DNA of 64,000 bases from Pseudomonas sp. FP198 (GCF_030687895.1 NZ_CP117452.1:2125501-2189500); one strand, 5' to 3'. Positions 15,902-24,996 are shown, numbered from the stretch's first letter. The notes: generated from the letters alone by a model not told the origin. Translations and numbers: made by a program.

Positions 15902-16801
15902 TCACCGCGCCAGGCGCGCCTTGGCCACGCGCGAACCAGTCGGGCGACCCAGCACGTCGCAGATCTGCCGGCCCGCGGCGATGAGCGCGTCCAGGTTCAC
16001 GCCGGTCTCGATGCCGAGGCCGTTGAGCAGATACAGCACGTCTTCCGTGGCGACGTTACCGCTGGCGCCCTTGGCATAAGGGCAGCCGCCCAGGCCGGCG
16101 ATGGAGCTGTCGAACACGGCGATACCTTCCAGCAAGCTGGCGTAGACGTTGGCCATGGCCTGGCCATAGGTGTCATGGAAATGTCCCGCCAGTTTGTCCC
16201 GGGGCACGTCCGAGCTTACCATCTCGAACATCCTGCGCGTTGCACCGGCGGTGCCGGTGCCGATGGTGTCGCCGAGGGACACCTCGTAGCAGCCCATGGC
16301 ATACAGCTCCCGGGCGACCCACGCGACCTGCTCGGGCTTGACCTCGCCCTCATAGGGGCAGCCCAGCACGCAGGACACGTAGCCGCGCACGCTGACGCCG
16401 CTGTGCTTCGCTGCCTCCATGATCGGTGCGAAGCGTTCCAGGCTTTCCTTGATCGAGCAATTGATGTTGCGCTGGGAAAACGCTTCAGACGCCGCGGCGA
16501 ATACAGCGACCTCCTTGACCCCCGCCGCCAGTGCGTCCTCGAAACCCCGCAGGTTCGGTGCCAGGGCGCCATAGGTCACGCCGGGCTTGCGCTGGATCTG
16601 CGCAAATACCTCGGCCGAACCGGCCATCTGCGGCACCCACTTGGGCGAGACAAAACTGCCGACTTCGATGTAACCCAGGCCCGCATCGCTCAAGGCGTCC
16701 ACCAGGCGTACCTTGTCCGCCACGCTGATGGGTTGGGACTCATTCTGCAGGCCGTCGCGGGGGCCGACTTCGATCAAACGTACAAAGGAGGGGAGGGACA
16801 T
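15902..16801 (-). CDS. liuE: hydroxymethylglutaryl-CoA lyase
   Basis: TIM-barrel lyase (299 residues) that cleaves HMG-CoA to acetyl-CoA and acetoacetate, the last step of leucine degradation. The N-terminal VGPRDGLQNE motif binds the divalent metal and substrate, HFHDTYGQ supplies metal-binding histidines, and the glycine-rich loop AGLGGCPYAKGASGN carries the active-site cysteine. Also named mvaB or hmgL. It is on the minus strand after liuR but separated from it by a REPIN, and it is followed by the Crc-sequestering RNA. A LiuR site is not obvious directly upstream. Confidence 0.95.
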   Translation of the reverse strand: MSLPSFVRLIEVGPRDGLQNESQPISVADKVRLVDALSDAGLGYIEVGSFVSPKWVPQMAGSAEVFAQIQRKPGVTYGALAPNLRGFEDALAAGVKEVAVFAAASEAFSQRNINCSIKESLERFAPIMEAAKHSGVSVRGYVSCVLGCPYEGEVKPEQVAWVARELYAMGCYEVSLGDTIGTGTAGATRRMFEMVSSDVPRDKLAGHFHDTYGQAMANVYASLLEGIAVFDSSIAGLGGCPYAKGASGNVATEDVLYLLNGLGIETGVNLDALIAAGRQICDVLGRPTGSRVAKARLAR

Positions 16802-16856
16802 GGGGATTGACCTGTAGTGAGTTGCCAGAACATCGAGAACGATGATGGGTACCCCT

Positions 16857-16943
16857 GTGGGAGCGAGCTTGCTCGCGATGACGGAACAACTGGCAAAATT
16901 GATATGACTGACACACCGCCATCGCGAGCAGGCTCGCTCCCAC
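16857..16943. repeat. REPIN between HMG-CoA lyase gene and liuR
   Basis: Inverted REP type A copies at 16857-16878 and 16922-16943, the inverted match extending a few bases further as CCCCT/AGGGG. Confidence 0.9.
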
Positions 16944-16958
16944 AGGGGACGTGTTGCG

Positions 16959-17360
16959 TTACTGGACGACTTCCTCGCCCTTGATCGTCTGCTCCAGCGC
17001 CTGGATACAGCGCTCTTCGGCGGTGTCGAGTTCCAGCTTCATCTGTTCGATGTCCAGCAATTGCTGTTCGAGCTGTTCGCGTCGTTCGGCGATTTTCGCC
17101 AGCATGCTGTGCAGCTGTTTCTGATTGCCGCTGCTGGGATCGTAGAGTTCGATCAACTCACGGCACTCGGCAAGAGAGAAACCGATGCGCTTGCCCCGCA
17201 GGATCAGTTTCAGGCTGACCTTGTCCCGCGGCGAGTAGATACGTTCCTGACCACGGCGCTCCGGGCGCAACAGCCCCTGTTCTTCATAGAAGCGGATGGC
17301 ACGGGTGGTGATATCCAGTTCGCGGGCGAGGTCGGAGATGCTGTAGGTCTGGCTGCTCAT
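16959..17360 (-). CDS. liuR: MerR-family regulator of the liu genes
   Basis: 133-residue MerR-type regulator. The N-terminal winged helix (about 1-70, SISDLARELDITTRAIRFYEEQGLL) is followed by a coiled-coil dimerisation helix (about 80-120). The length and the first residues match Pseudomonas LiuR, which controls leucine/isovalerate degradation. A TTGACGT/ACGTCAA palindrome 46 bp upstream of its ATG suggests autoregulation, and closely related palindromes precede liuA. The short C-terminus has no obvious metal-binding cysteines, as expected for an acyl-CoA-responsive member. Confidence 0.92.
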   Translation of the reverse strand: MSSQTYSISDLARELDITTRAIRFYEEQGLLRPERRGQERIYSPRDKVSLKLILRGKRIGFSLAECRELIELYDPSSGNQKQLHSMLAKIAERREQLEQQLLDIEQMKLELDTAEERCIQALEQTIKGEEVVQ

Positions 17361-17405
17361 GGAAGCGCTCGAAACGAAAGGGGTTGGCGCTAAGCTAATG
17401 GCAGG

Positions 17406-17421
17406 TTGACGTTCACGTCAA
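17406..17421. promoter_or_regulatory. LiuR-type operator upstream of liuR
   Basis: TTGACGTTCACGTCAA, an inverted repeat related to the two palindromes upstream of liuA, 46 bp before the liuR ATG. Confidence 0.7.
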
Positions 17422-17444
17422 GCAATGAGCTGTCGACGAAACCT

Positions 17445-17532
17445 GTGGGAGCGAGCCTGCTCGCGAAAGCGGTAGTCCAGCCAATAGGAATAGTGACTGA
17501 TCCGACGCTATCGCGAGCAGGCTCGCTCCCAC
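17445..17532. repeat. REPIN between liuR and the LysR gene
   Basis: Inverted REP type A copies at 17445-17466 and 17511-17532, separated by a 44-bp unique spacer. Confidence 0.9.
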
Positions 17533-17542
17533 ATTGGACAGG

Positions 17543-18472
17543 CTAAACCTTATCGAGCTTCTTCTCATGCGCCGTCACCTGCTGGCACAGCTCGATCATC
17601 TGCTCGCGCATCCAGCGGTTGGCCGGGTCCTGGTCGGTGCTTTCGTGCCAGTAGAGATGGGTTTCCACCGGCGGCACGTCGTTGACCGGCAGCAGGAAAG
17701 CATGCAGATCGTGGCGACGGGCGAAACGTTCGGGAACGGTCATGACCATGTCGGTCTGCTGGAGCACCTGGGAAGCCATCAGGTAATGCTGCGAGCGCAG
17801 GGCGATCTTGCGCTGGATGCCCATCTTGCCCAATGCCAGGTCGACATAACCGAGGCCGTTGCGGCGGCTGGAGATATGCACGTGGGTCTGGGCCAGGTAA
17901 TCATCCAGGCTGAGTTTTTCCTTGCCCGCCAACGGGTGGCCCTTGCGCATGGCACACACGTAGCGATCTTCCATCAACTTGACGTGGCGCACCTGCGGAT
18001 CGGTATTGAGTGGGGCGTCAACCGCGAAATCCAGGCGCCCGGCGGCCAGCTCCTTGGTGGTTTCCCGGCGCTTGGACAGGAAACTCTCGATGGCCACGGT
18101 CGGCGCCAGGCGGCGCAGGCGCTGGAACAGCGGCGGCAGGATCACGCCCTCGGTGAGGTCGGTCATGCTGATGCGATAGGTCTTGGCGGCTTGCAGCGGG
18201 TTAAAGATCCGGCTTTCCTGCACCGACACCCGTAGCAGCGACAGGGCGTTGCGCACCGGCCCGATAATATTCTGCGCCATCGGCGTGGGCACCATGCCTT
18301 GGGCAGTACGCACGAACAGCGGGTCGTTGAACGTCTCGCGCAAACGCGCCAGGGCATTGGACACCGCCGGTTGAGTGATGCCGACGATCTGCCCGGCCCG
18401 GGTCAGGTTGGCTTCGGTGTAGATCGCATCAAAGACAATGAAAAGGTTGAGGTCGACCTTGCTCAGATTCAT
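17543..18472 (-). CDS. LysR family transcriptional regulator
   Basis: 309-residue regulator with an N-terminal helix-turn-helix (about 5-65; LTRAGQIVGITQPAVSNALARLRETFNDPLFVRT, which marks the NodD/LeuO/Nac-like branch with VDLNLFIVFDAIY at the start) and a periplasmic-binding-protein-like effector domain (about 90-300). It is divergent from an acyl-CoA dehydrogenase gene with 178 bp between the starts, so that gene is its likely target. The effector is unknown. Confidence 0.9.
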   Translation of the reverse strand: MNLSKVDLNLFIVFDAIYTEANLTRAGQIVGITQPAVSNALARLRETFNDPLFVRTAQGMVPTPMAQNIIGPVRNALSLLRVSVQESRIFNPLQAAKTYRISMTDLTEGVILPPLFQRLRRLAPTVAIESFLSKRRETTKELAAGRLDFAVDAPLNTDPQVRHVKLMEDRYVCAMRKGHPLAGKEKLSLDDYLAQTHVHISSRRNGLGYVDLALGKMGIQRKIALRSQHYLMASQVLQQTDMVMTVPERFARRHDLHAFLLPVNDVPPVETHLYWHESTDQDPANRWMREQMIELCQQVTAHEKKLDKV

Positions 18473-18619
18473 GGCGCTGCACTCTTGTTCTTGGGCTTGT
18501 TGTGAGGTGCCGGAAGGCGATGCGAATCAGTGAACCATATATCGGTGATGAATGTTAATACACGCCGAGAATAGGTTAGGTAAATTTTCGTAGCTGAACT
18601 AGCATCGATTTCATGACCT

Positions 18620-18628
18620 AAAAACAAC
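18620..18628 (+). promoter_or_regulatory. A-rich Crc/Hfq-type motif before the acyl-CoA dehydrogenase gene
   Basis: AAAAACAAC ends 22 bases before the ATG at 18651 and upstream of the AAGAAGG ribosome site. It is a short candidate target for Crc-Hfq repression. Confidence 0.4.
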
Positions 18629-18650
18629 CTCTGCCAAGAAGGTGCTGCCC

Positions 18651-19880
18651 ATGGATTTTGCCTACTCCCCCAAGGTTCAGGAACTGCGTGAGCGCGTCAC
18701 GGCGTTCATGGATGCCTATGTCTACCCGGCCGAGGCCGTGTTCGAACGGCAAGTGGCTGAAGGCGACCGTTGGCAGCCGACCGCGATCATGGAGGAGCTC
18801 AAGGCTAAGGCCAAAGCCGAAGGGTTGTGGAATCTGTTCCTGCCCGAGTCCGAGTTGGGGGCCGGCCTGACCAACCTGGAATATGCACCGCTGGCGGAGA
18901 TCATGGGGCGTTCGCTGCTGGGCCCGGAGCCGTTCAACTGTTCGGCGCCGGACACCGGCAACATGGAAGTGCTGGTGCGTTACGCCAACGAGGAACAAAA
19001 GCAGCGCTGGCTCGAACCGCTGCTGCGGGGCGAGATTCGTTCGGCCTTTGCCATGACCGAACCGGACGTTGCTTCGTCGGACGCCACCAACATGGCTGCC
19101 CGTGCCGAGCGTGACGGCAATCAGTGGGTCATCAACGGCAAGAAATGGTGGACCTCAGGCGCCTGCGATCCACGCTGCAAGATCCTGATCTTCATGGGCC
19201 TGAGCAATCCCGACGCACCTCGCCACGCCCAGCACTCGATGATTCTGGTGCCGGTGGACACCCCCGGAGTAAAGATCGTCCGCCCGCTACCGGTGTTTGG
19301 CTATGACGATGCACCTCACGGCCACGCCGAAGTGCTGTTCGATAACGTGCGGGTGCCGTACGAAAACGTCTTGCTGGGCGAAGGACGCGGCTTTGAAATT
19401 GCCCAGGGTCGCCTCGGCCCGGGCCGGATTCACCACTGCATGCGCTCCATCGGCATGGCCGAGCGTGCATTGGAATTGATGTGCCAGCGCGCCATCAGTC
19501 GCACCGCGTTTGGCCAGCCGTTGGCGCGCCTGGGTGGCAACATCGACAAGATCGCCGACTCGCGGATGGAAATCGACATGGCGCGCCTGCTGACCTTGAA
19601 GGCGGCATACATGATGGACACGGTCGGCAATAAAGTCGCCAAGAGCGAAATCGCCCAGATCAAGGTCGTCGCGCCAAACGTGGCCTTGAAAGTCATTGAT
19701 CGGGCGATCCAGATTCACGGCGGGGCCGGGGTTTCCAACGATTTCCCGCTGGCCTACATGTATGCCATGCAGCGCACGCTGCGCCTGGCCGATGGTCCGG
19801 ATGAGGTCCACCGGGCGGCTATCGGCAAGTTCGAGATCGGCAAGTATGTGCCGAAGGAGATGTTGCGTAGCGGGCGCTGA
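18651..19880 (+). CDS. acyl-CoA dehydrogenase (ACAD10/11-like)
   Basis: FAD-linked acyl-CoA dehydrogenase of 409 residues. The order of domains is the N-terminal helical bundle, the middle beta domain ([27 protein letters not shown]) and the C-terminal helical domain ([40 protein letters not shown]). The GRIHHCMR segment is typical of the ACAD10/11-like branch. ATG 18651 has an AAGAAGG ribosome site; an in-frame GTG at 18642 is less likely. The substrate is unknown. The divergent LysR gene is the probable regulator. Confidence 0.9.
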   Translation: MDFAYSPKVQELRERVTAFMDAYVYPAEAVFERQVAEGDRWQPTAIMEELKAKAKAEGLWNLFLPESELGAGLTNLEYAPLAEIMGRSLLGPEPFNCSAPDTGNMEVLVRYANEEQKQRWLEPLLRGEIRSAFAMTEPDVASSDATNMAARAERDGNQWVINGKKWWTSGACDPRCKILIFMGLSNPDAPRHAQHSMILVPVDTPGVKIVRPLPVFGYDDAPHGHAEVLFDNVRVPYENVLLGEGRGFEIAQGRLGPGRIHHCMRSIGMAERALELMCQRAISRTAFGQPLARLGGNIDKIADSRMEIDMARLLTLKAAYMMDTVGNKVAKSEIAQIKVVAPNVALKVIDRAIQIHGGAGVSNDFPLAYMYAMQRTLRLADGPDEVHRAAIGKFEIGKYVPKEMLRSGR

Positions 19881-19939
19881 AGCTCGTTCACACAGAGGTT
19901 CATCGGTGGACGCGTTATTAGCGTTCACCGCAAGCCCCT

Positions 19940-19961
19940 GTGGGAGCGAGCTTGCTCGCGA
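19940..19961 (+). repeat. single REP type A element
   Basis: One GTGGGAGCGAGCTTGCTCGC copy between convergent genes, with no inverted partner. Confidence 0.8.
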
Positions 19962-19988
19962 TGGCGACCTCCAGGTCAACGAATCAGT

Positions 19989-20859
19989 TCACTCCTTGAC
20001 GCTCATATACTCCTCGGCCCAACGGATATATTCCTCGGGCTGGGTGTAGGTGTGGGTCAGTTCCGTGGCGCTGAGGTCTGATGCCTGGGTGAAGATCTGA
20101 CGCTGTTCCCGCAGGCTGTCATAGGTAGCCTTGATCGCGGCGAAATACGCGCCGTGACCGTCAATCGTGATCCGCACGCCCAGTTCAGCCAGGCGTTTAT
20201 CGTCGCGCAGCAGCGGGTTGCCATAAGTCACCAGCATCAGCGGAACGTTCAGGTTCTCGCTGATCTGCTCCAGATGCTCGAAATCCTGCACGCCTACCAT
20301 GCAAATGCCGTCCGCGCCGGCGCGCTCGTATTGCCGGGTGCGACTGATGATCTCCTGGACCGGCAGAATCCCCGCGTTCGTGCGGGCGACGATGGCCATT
20401 TCCGAGTCGACTCGCGCCTCCAGCGCCGCGCGAATCTTGCCGACGCCTTCGGCTACGCTGATCAGGTCGGTGGATTTGCGGCCAAATTGCGCCGGCAGCA
20501 AGGTGTCTTCAATCGTCAACGCCGCCACGCCGGCGCGTTCGAGCTCGATGATGGTACGCATCACGTTCAGTGCGTTGCCGTAGCCGTGGTCGGCATCGGC
20601 GATCACCGGCAGTTGCGCGACACGTCCGATGCGGGTGGCCTGCTCGGCAAATTCGCTGAGGGTGATCAGGGCGAAATCCGGCGCGCCCAATACTTGCAGT
20701 GACGCTACCGAGCCTCCAAGGATGCCCACCTCGAAACCCAGGTCGGCGGCAATGCGCGCCGACATCGGATCGAACACTGAAGCGGTGTGGTAGCAATTTG
20801 GTGGAAGCCAGCAATTGGCGGAAATTTCGACGCAAATCTTGATGGGAAAGCCTGGACAT
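19989..20859 (-). pseudogene. oxaloacetate decarboxylase / PEP mutase-like gene with a one-base frameshift
   Basis: Relative of the P. aeruginosa PA4872 oxaloacetate decarboxylase in the isocitrate lyase/PEP mutase superfamily. The body from [14 protein letters not shown] to the C-terminal YMSVKE is intact and includes the DADHGYGNA metal-binding motif. The expected N-terminus ([19 protein letters not shown], from ATG 20859) is encoded in another frame: one extra base in the AAATT run at 20795-20799 shifts the frame. The gene is 871 nt, three times 290 plus one, which is the family's 289 residues plus a stop plus one base. An upstream frame reaching 20873 gives an unrelated N-terminus. This is either a real lesion or a sequencing error. 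Confidence 0.85.
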
Positions 20860-21011
20860 ATGAGTTCCACCAATGGAATGGAAGGGCTTGAGCAAAAGTG
20901 TCAACGCCTAAGGATGGAAAGCTATCACGCGGGACGGCCAAGGATGATGACGAATTTACAGGGACAGGCTGGCCGAAGTCGATCCCGTGAGATATGGCCG
21001 GTGCCGCGCCG

Positions 21012-22046
21012 CTATGCCGCCACCGCCTGGCGATCCTGTTTGAACAGCGGCACCGCGCGCACCGTGTCGCCCGGCTGTACTTGCAGGCGTTTGGCGGTCA
21101 GGCGATCGACGACCAGGCCCTGGCCGTGCAGGTGCCCCCGGGCGCTGGTGACGCGGCAGTTTTCCAGGCGCCGGTTATGAATCAGCCAGACGGGTGCCCG
21201 TTCGTCCGGGGTGCCTATGGTCAGCGTCAGCGACTGGCTGTCGCGGACGCTGCGGATCTTCGATACCGGTGCTTCGATCACCGGGCCGGCGTCAAAGATA
21301 TCCACGTACCCTTTATGGGCAAAACCTTCATCGCCAAGGATCTTCAAGGCCGGCTCGGTGTTGGGGTGAGCCTTGCCGATCACGGCCTGGGCCTGTTCGG
21401 TGAGCAGGCAGGTGTACAGCGGTTGGCGGGGCATCAGCTCGGCGATGAAGGATTTGTTGCCCATGCTGGACAACTGGTCGGCGTGGCTGAAGTCCTTCTG
21501 GAAAAAGTGTCGTCCCAGGCTGTCCCAGAACGGCGAGCAACCTTGTTCATCGGCGTGGCCGCGTAACTCGGCGATCAGCTTGTCGCCAAACAGCCCGGAA
21601 AACTCCGCGACGAACAGCAGGCGCGCCAGGGACAGCAGGCGTCCGTTATGGCCGCGACGGTGCTGGGGATGAAGAAACAACGAGCAGATTTCCGACTGCC
21701 CGGTCATCTCGTTACTCAGGAACAGCGTCGGAATATGCCGCTGGATACCCAGCTCGGGCGCCGAGCTGACCGTGACCCCGAGCCTATAGTTGTACCAAGG
21801 CTCGCGCAGTCCGATGGCGCCAGTGAGCGCGCTGATACCCAGTACCTGACGGTCATCGTCTTCGAGCACGAACAGATAGTCGGCGTCCGCCCGTTCGACC
21901 TGTCCGGCGAAGGTGCGCTGGGCCCAGCGTACCCGGTGCGCCAGGCGCTCCTCGTTGGCCGGCAGGCTGGTGAACCCAGGGCCGGCGCAACGGGCGAGGT
22001 CCATCAATGCGGGCAAGTCGGTCAGGGCAACCGGGCGGACTACCAC
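21012..22046 (-). CDS. arginine/ornithine N-succinyltransferase-like subunit (AruG-like)
   Basis: Member of the AstA family, 344 residues, which transfers the succinyl group of succinyl-CoA to the alpha-amino group of arginine or ornithine. It begins VVRPVALTDLPALMDLA and has the family segments LRGHADEQGCSPFWDSLGRHFF and GFAHKGYVDIFDAGP. The start is a GTG at 22046 behind a strong GGAGG site. It lies just downstream of a second AstA-type gene, as in the two-subunit AruF/AruG enzyme, but no aruC, D, B or E genes are here, so this is probably a paralogous pair. The real substrate is uncertain. Confidence 0.85.
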   Translation of the reverse strand: MVVRPVALTDLPALMDLARCAGPGFTSLPANEERLAHRVRWAQRTFAGQVERADADYLFVLEDDDRQVLGISALTGAIGLREPWYNYRLGVTVSSAPELGIQRHIPTLFLSNEMTGQSEICSLFLHPQHRRGHNGRLLSLARLLFVAEFSGLFGDKLIAELRGHADEQGCSPFWDSLGRHFFQKDFSHADQLSSMGNKSFIAELMPRQPLYTCLLTEQAQAVIGKAHPNTEPALKILGDEGFAHKGYVDIFDAGPVIEAPVSKIRSVRDSQSLTLTIGTPDERAPVWLIHNRRLENCRVTSARGHLHGQGLVVDRLTAKRLQVQPGDTVRAVPLFKQDRQAVAA

Positions 22047-22107
22047 GAAGCGCCTCCTTCAACAGGCCTGGCGCGACGCTGCCGCACGATGCGCAATCGA
22101 TTGCAGT

Positions 22108-23124
22108 TCATAGGCTGACCACCCGGACCCGGTCACCGTCGGCAACGTCAAGCGCTGCCAGCATGTCAGGGGACAGGCGCACGAAGCCTTCGGCGTCAAG
22201 GTCCAGGTCGGCGATGATGGCCCGGTAATTACCCAGGCCATCATTACTCACCAGGTAGCGCCCCGTGGCGTCAACCTGCTGGCTCGGACGCACGATGGCC
22301 GAGCGGCTGTGGATGATCGAGCGGATGTTCGCGACCCGGGCATGCATCGTCGGCCCGCCGTCAAAGATGTCCACGTAGTTATTGGTTTCGAAACCCTCGC
22401 GCTCGAGAATGTCGAAGGCTTCCTGGCCGTCGGGGTGGATCCGGCCGATACAAGCCTGGGCCTGTGGCGGCAACATAGGGACATAGATCGGGTATTGCGG
22501 CATCAGGTCGGCGAGAAAGGTCCGACTCTGCAGGCCGCACAATCGTTCGGCTTCGGTGTAGGACAGGTCGAAAAAGTGCTGGCCGATGGCATCCCAGAAG
22601 GGCGAATGGCCTTCCTCGCTGCTGTACCCGACGATCTCGGTGATCACCGAGTCGGCAAAGCGTTGGGGATGAGCGCCGATAAACATCAGCCGGGCGCGGG
22701 ACAACAATTGCGCTTGCGCCGTGTGCACGTGTGCGGCGTCGATATGAAAGCCGCGCAGCAGCGTCTGGCCATTCAGGTCCTGGCACAACGACAGTGCCGG
22801 TACGCCATGCTGGATGTTCAACTCCCGGGACTCGCTGGAAAACGGTCGGTTGCGCAGGCTGTAGAACGGCTCGTCGCAACCGGTGGCCGCAACGATTTCC
22901 GAGCAGCCCAGCAGGCGGCCCGACACCAGGTCCTGCAGGACAAAAAAGTAATTCTGCGCCCCGGGGCCTTGCACGTCGGTTTCGAACGAGGCGCATGAGC
23001 TGAGGATTCTGTCCCGCAGGCGCTCGGTGTCGTCGGGAAGCGAGGTGACGCCCACCAGGCTGTCGCGGGCCAGCTGCTGCAACTGCGGCAAATCGGTTAA
23101 CTGAACTGGGCGTAAAGCCAGCAT
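22108..23124 (-). CDS. arginine/ornithine N-succinyltransferase-like subunit (AruF-like)
   Basis: Second AstA-family protein (338 residues), closer to the alpha subunit AruF: MLALRPVQLTDLPQLQQLA at the start, then TEIVGYSSEEGHSPFWDAIG and GFETNNYVDIFDGGPTMHAR. ATG 23124 follows GGAG; an in-frame codon at 23133 is less well placed. It is upstream of the AruG-like gene (61 bp apart) and downstream of an N-formylglutamate amidohydrolase gene on the same strand, so the three may form one operon. Function is inferred from family only. Confidence 0.87.
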   Translation of the reverse strand: MLALRPVQLTDLPQLQQLARDSLVGVTSLPDDTERLRDRILSSCASFETDVQGPGAQNYFFVLQDLVSGRLLGCSEIVAATGCDEPFYSLRNRPFSSESRELNIQHGVPALSLCQDLNGQTLLRGFHIDAAHVHTAQAQLLSRARLMFIGAHPQRFADSVITEIVGYSSEEGHSPFWDAIGQHFFDLSYTEAERLCGLQSRTFLADLMPQYPIYVPMLPPQAQACIGRIHPDGQEAFDILEREGFETNNYVDIFDGGPTMHARVANIRSIIHSRSAIVRPSQQVDATGRYLVSNDGLGNYRAIIADLDLDAEGFVRLSPDMLAALDVADGDRVRVVSL

Positions 23125-23229
23125 GGATAACACTCCTGTTTCAAAGAGCCCGCCGAGAGGTGCCGGGCCTGACGATCACTGTCGATGTCCACGCGTTGAA
23201 GCTTGTAGCAGAGATTTGACACTGTCGCG

Positions 23230-23982
23230 TTACAGCAGCGGCGCGAGATAGGCGCTCCAGGTCCGCACCGATTCGGGACTGCGCAACAGGTCATTGCGTA
23301 CTTCGATCAGCACCGAGTCCAGGCCGCGGCCGTCGCCGTGGACTGGAACCGTCATGTCACTCAACGGGCTGACCTTATAGGGCTGATTGCCGGCGGCCCG
23401 CAGCGAATGGCGCGCCAACCCGTCGACGATGCGCTGGGCATATTCCCGGGCTTCGCCAAACAATACTCCGGCCTCAAGGGCCCGCGGTTGGCCGTAGAAC
23501 ACCGGGGCGAAGCTGTGGATGCCGACCACTCGCACGGTCCGCTTGTCGGCCAGGCGTCGGTCGATCAAGGCGCGCAATTGATCATGGAATGGATGGAAGA
23601 GGCACCGTTGGCGATACGTGCGCGTAGCGTCATCCAAGGCCTGGTTGCCAGGAATCTGGTAGATCTCGCTTTGCGCCGGAATGCTGTCGGCGACGTGCAG
23701 CGGACGGTTCAGGTCGATCAACAGCCTTGAATAGTTGGCCGACAGCAAGGTGGCGCCGAGGGTTTCGGACAGCCGCTCGGCCAGGGCCAGCGCACCGATG
23801 TCCCAGGCAATATGTTCCTGAGCGGCGGTTTCATCCAGGCCCAGGTCGTTCAGTGCATCAGGAATGTAGCGGCTGGCATGTTCGCAAACCAGCAACAATG
23901 GATGCTCGGAGTCTTCACGCAGCAACCGGAAAGCAGGCTTGGTATAGAGGCCCGATTCGGCACATTCAATGGATTCACGCAT
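23230..23982 (-). CDS. N-formylglutamate amidohydrolase family protein
   Basis: 250-residue zinc amidohydrolase-like protein. The N-terminal LLVCEHASRYIPDAL and the HIAWDIGALALAERLS segment match the N-formylglutamate amidohydrolase (HutG-like) family, as does the GIHSFAPVFYGQPR segment. ATG 23982 gives the usual start; the open frame reaches 24054 without family similarity. In histidine degradation such enzymes release formate from N-formylglutamate, but here the neighbours are AstA-type succinyltransferases, so an acyl-amino-acid hydrolase role in another pathway is equally possible. Confidence 0.85.
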   Translation of the reverse strand: MRESIECAESGLYTKPAFRLLREDSEHPLLLVCEHASRYIPDALNDLGLDETAAQEHIAWDIGALALAERLSETLGATLLSANYSRLLIDLNRPLHVADSIPAQSEIYQIPGNQALDDATRTYRQRCLFHPFHDQLRALIDRRLADKRTVRVVGIHSFAPVFYGQPRALEAGVLFGEAREYAQRIVDGLARHSLRAAGNQPYKVSPLSDMTVPVHGDGRGLDSVLIEVRNDLLRSPESVRTWSAYLAPLL

Positions 23983-24417
23983 AGTGCTCACAAAGTTCGG
24001 CTGGTGACAGCGCCTGGGGCAAGGCGTCGGGCGGCGCCCGGCCATACAGGGCACATATGACCTTGTGTACCGATAGCATCATAGCCAGGCACGGATCAGT
24101 GATCGGGTCTCTGAAGAGAGGCATCCGTGCTCCTTGCCGGGATGAGTGCTGGTTTCTTTTCTAGCGCCGAAAATAGTATTTGGGCAGCAGGTGCCGCGTG
24201 TCCAGAGGTTTTTACTTTCCGTTTGAAAAGCCTCAAGTCATGTAGAGGCCTTGTAGGGCAAGGGTTTGGTTGGAACGCCAATGTATGTCAGCTATCGCTT
24301 CCGTCTGTGTCAGACATACCGCCTTTTTGTCCGGATTATTTGATTCCATATAAGGTGTTGTACAAGAAAAACGGGAGGGTTGCTGTGATGAGCCGTCCGA
24401 CAGCCTGAGTATCCAAT
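23983..24417. other. 435-bp intergenic region with no recognised gene
   Basis: It is less GC-rich than its surroundings, especially 24150-24400. A 93-codon plus-strand frame (24127-24408) lacks a ribosome site and family likeness. I looked for a cobalamin riboswitch before the cob genes and see no B12 box. It presumably holds divergent promoters for the amidohydrolase and CobC-like genes and may hide an sRNA. Confidence 0.4.
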
Positions 24418-24996
24418 GTGCAAGCCACTCGCCTGACCCTGATCTGCCATGCCCGCACCGCCGCCCAGAAAGAGGCGCGTTTCGGCTTGGACGAACCGCT
24501 GGACGCCGGCTGGCTGGCGACGCGTGCCGAGATCGGCCGTGAATACCGGAACGTGCGCCGCCTGCTCTGCGGGCCAGAGCTGCGCACCCGCCAGACCGCG
24601 GCGCTGTTGGGCGACGATCCGCGGGTGGTCCAGGCGTTGGCCGATTGTGATTTCGGCCGTTGGCGCGGGATGTCCGTCGATGAACTGCTCAAGACCGAGC
24701 CGGAATGCCTTCAAGCCTGGCGTGACGACCCGGACGCCGCGCCCCACGGCGGCGAGTCCGTCAGCGGGGTATGTCGGCGGGTCGGCGACTGGCTGACGAC
24801 GCTGCAACACACTCCGGGCCACTGGCTGGCCGTCACCCATCCGTTCGTGATTCGCGCTGCCCTGCTGAACGTATTGGGTTGCCCGATGGGCATGTTCCAC
24901 CGGATCGACATCGAATCGCTTTCCGTCACTGAGTTGCGTTTCAACGGGGTGTGGCGATTTCGCACCCAGGGGCCTGGCCGGGAGCCGCAAGCATGA
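24418..24996 (+). CDS. histidine phosphatase family protein (CobC-like)
   Basis: Phosphoglycerate-mutase-fold phosphatase (192 residues), likely acting on alpha-ribazole phosphate or a related intermediate in cobalamin synthesis. The catalytic motif normally RHG reads CHART here (LICHARTAAQ), a variant I associate with the proteins encoded next to Pseudomonas cobF; the second histidine is in LAVTHPFVIR. The start is GTG 24418 with a weak ribosome site. It overlaps cobF as ATGA, so the two are translationally coupled. Confidence 0.8.
   Translation: MQATRLTLICHARTAAQKEARFGLDEPLDAGWLATRAEIGREYRNVRRLLCGPELRTRQTAALLGDDPRVVQALADCDFGRWRGMSVDELLKTEPECLQAWRDDPDAAPHGGESVSGVCRRVGDWLTTLQHTPGHWLAVTHPFVIRAALLNVLGCPMGMFHRIDIESLSVTELRFNGVWRFRTQGPGREPQA

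Noticed and set aside
24127..24408. 93-codon frame upstream of the CobC-like gene
   Set aside because: No ribosome site, no family and atypical composition for a bacterial protein.
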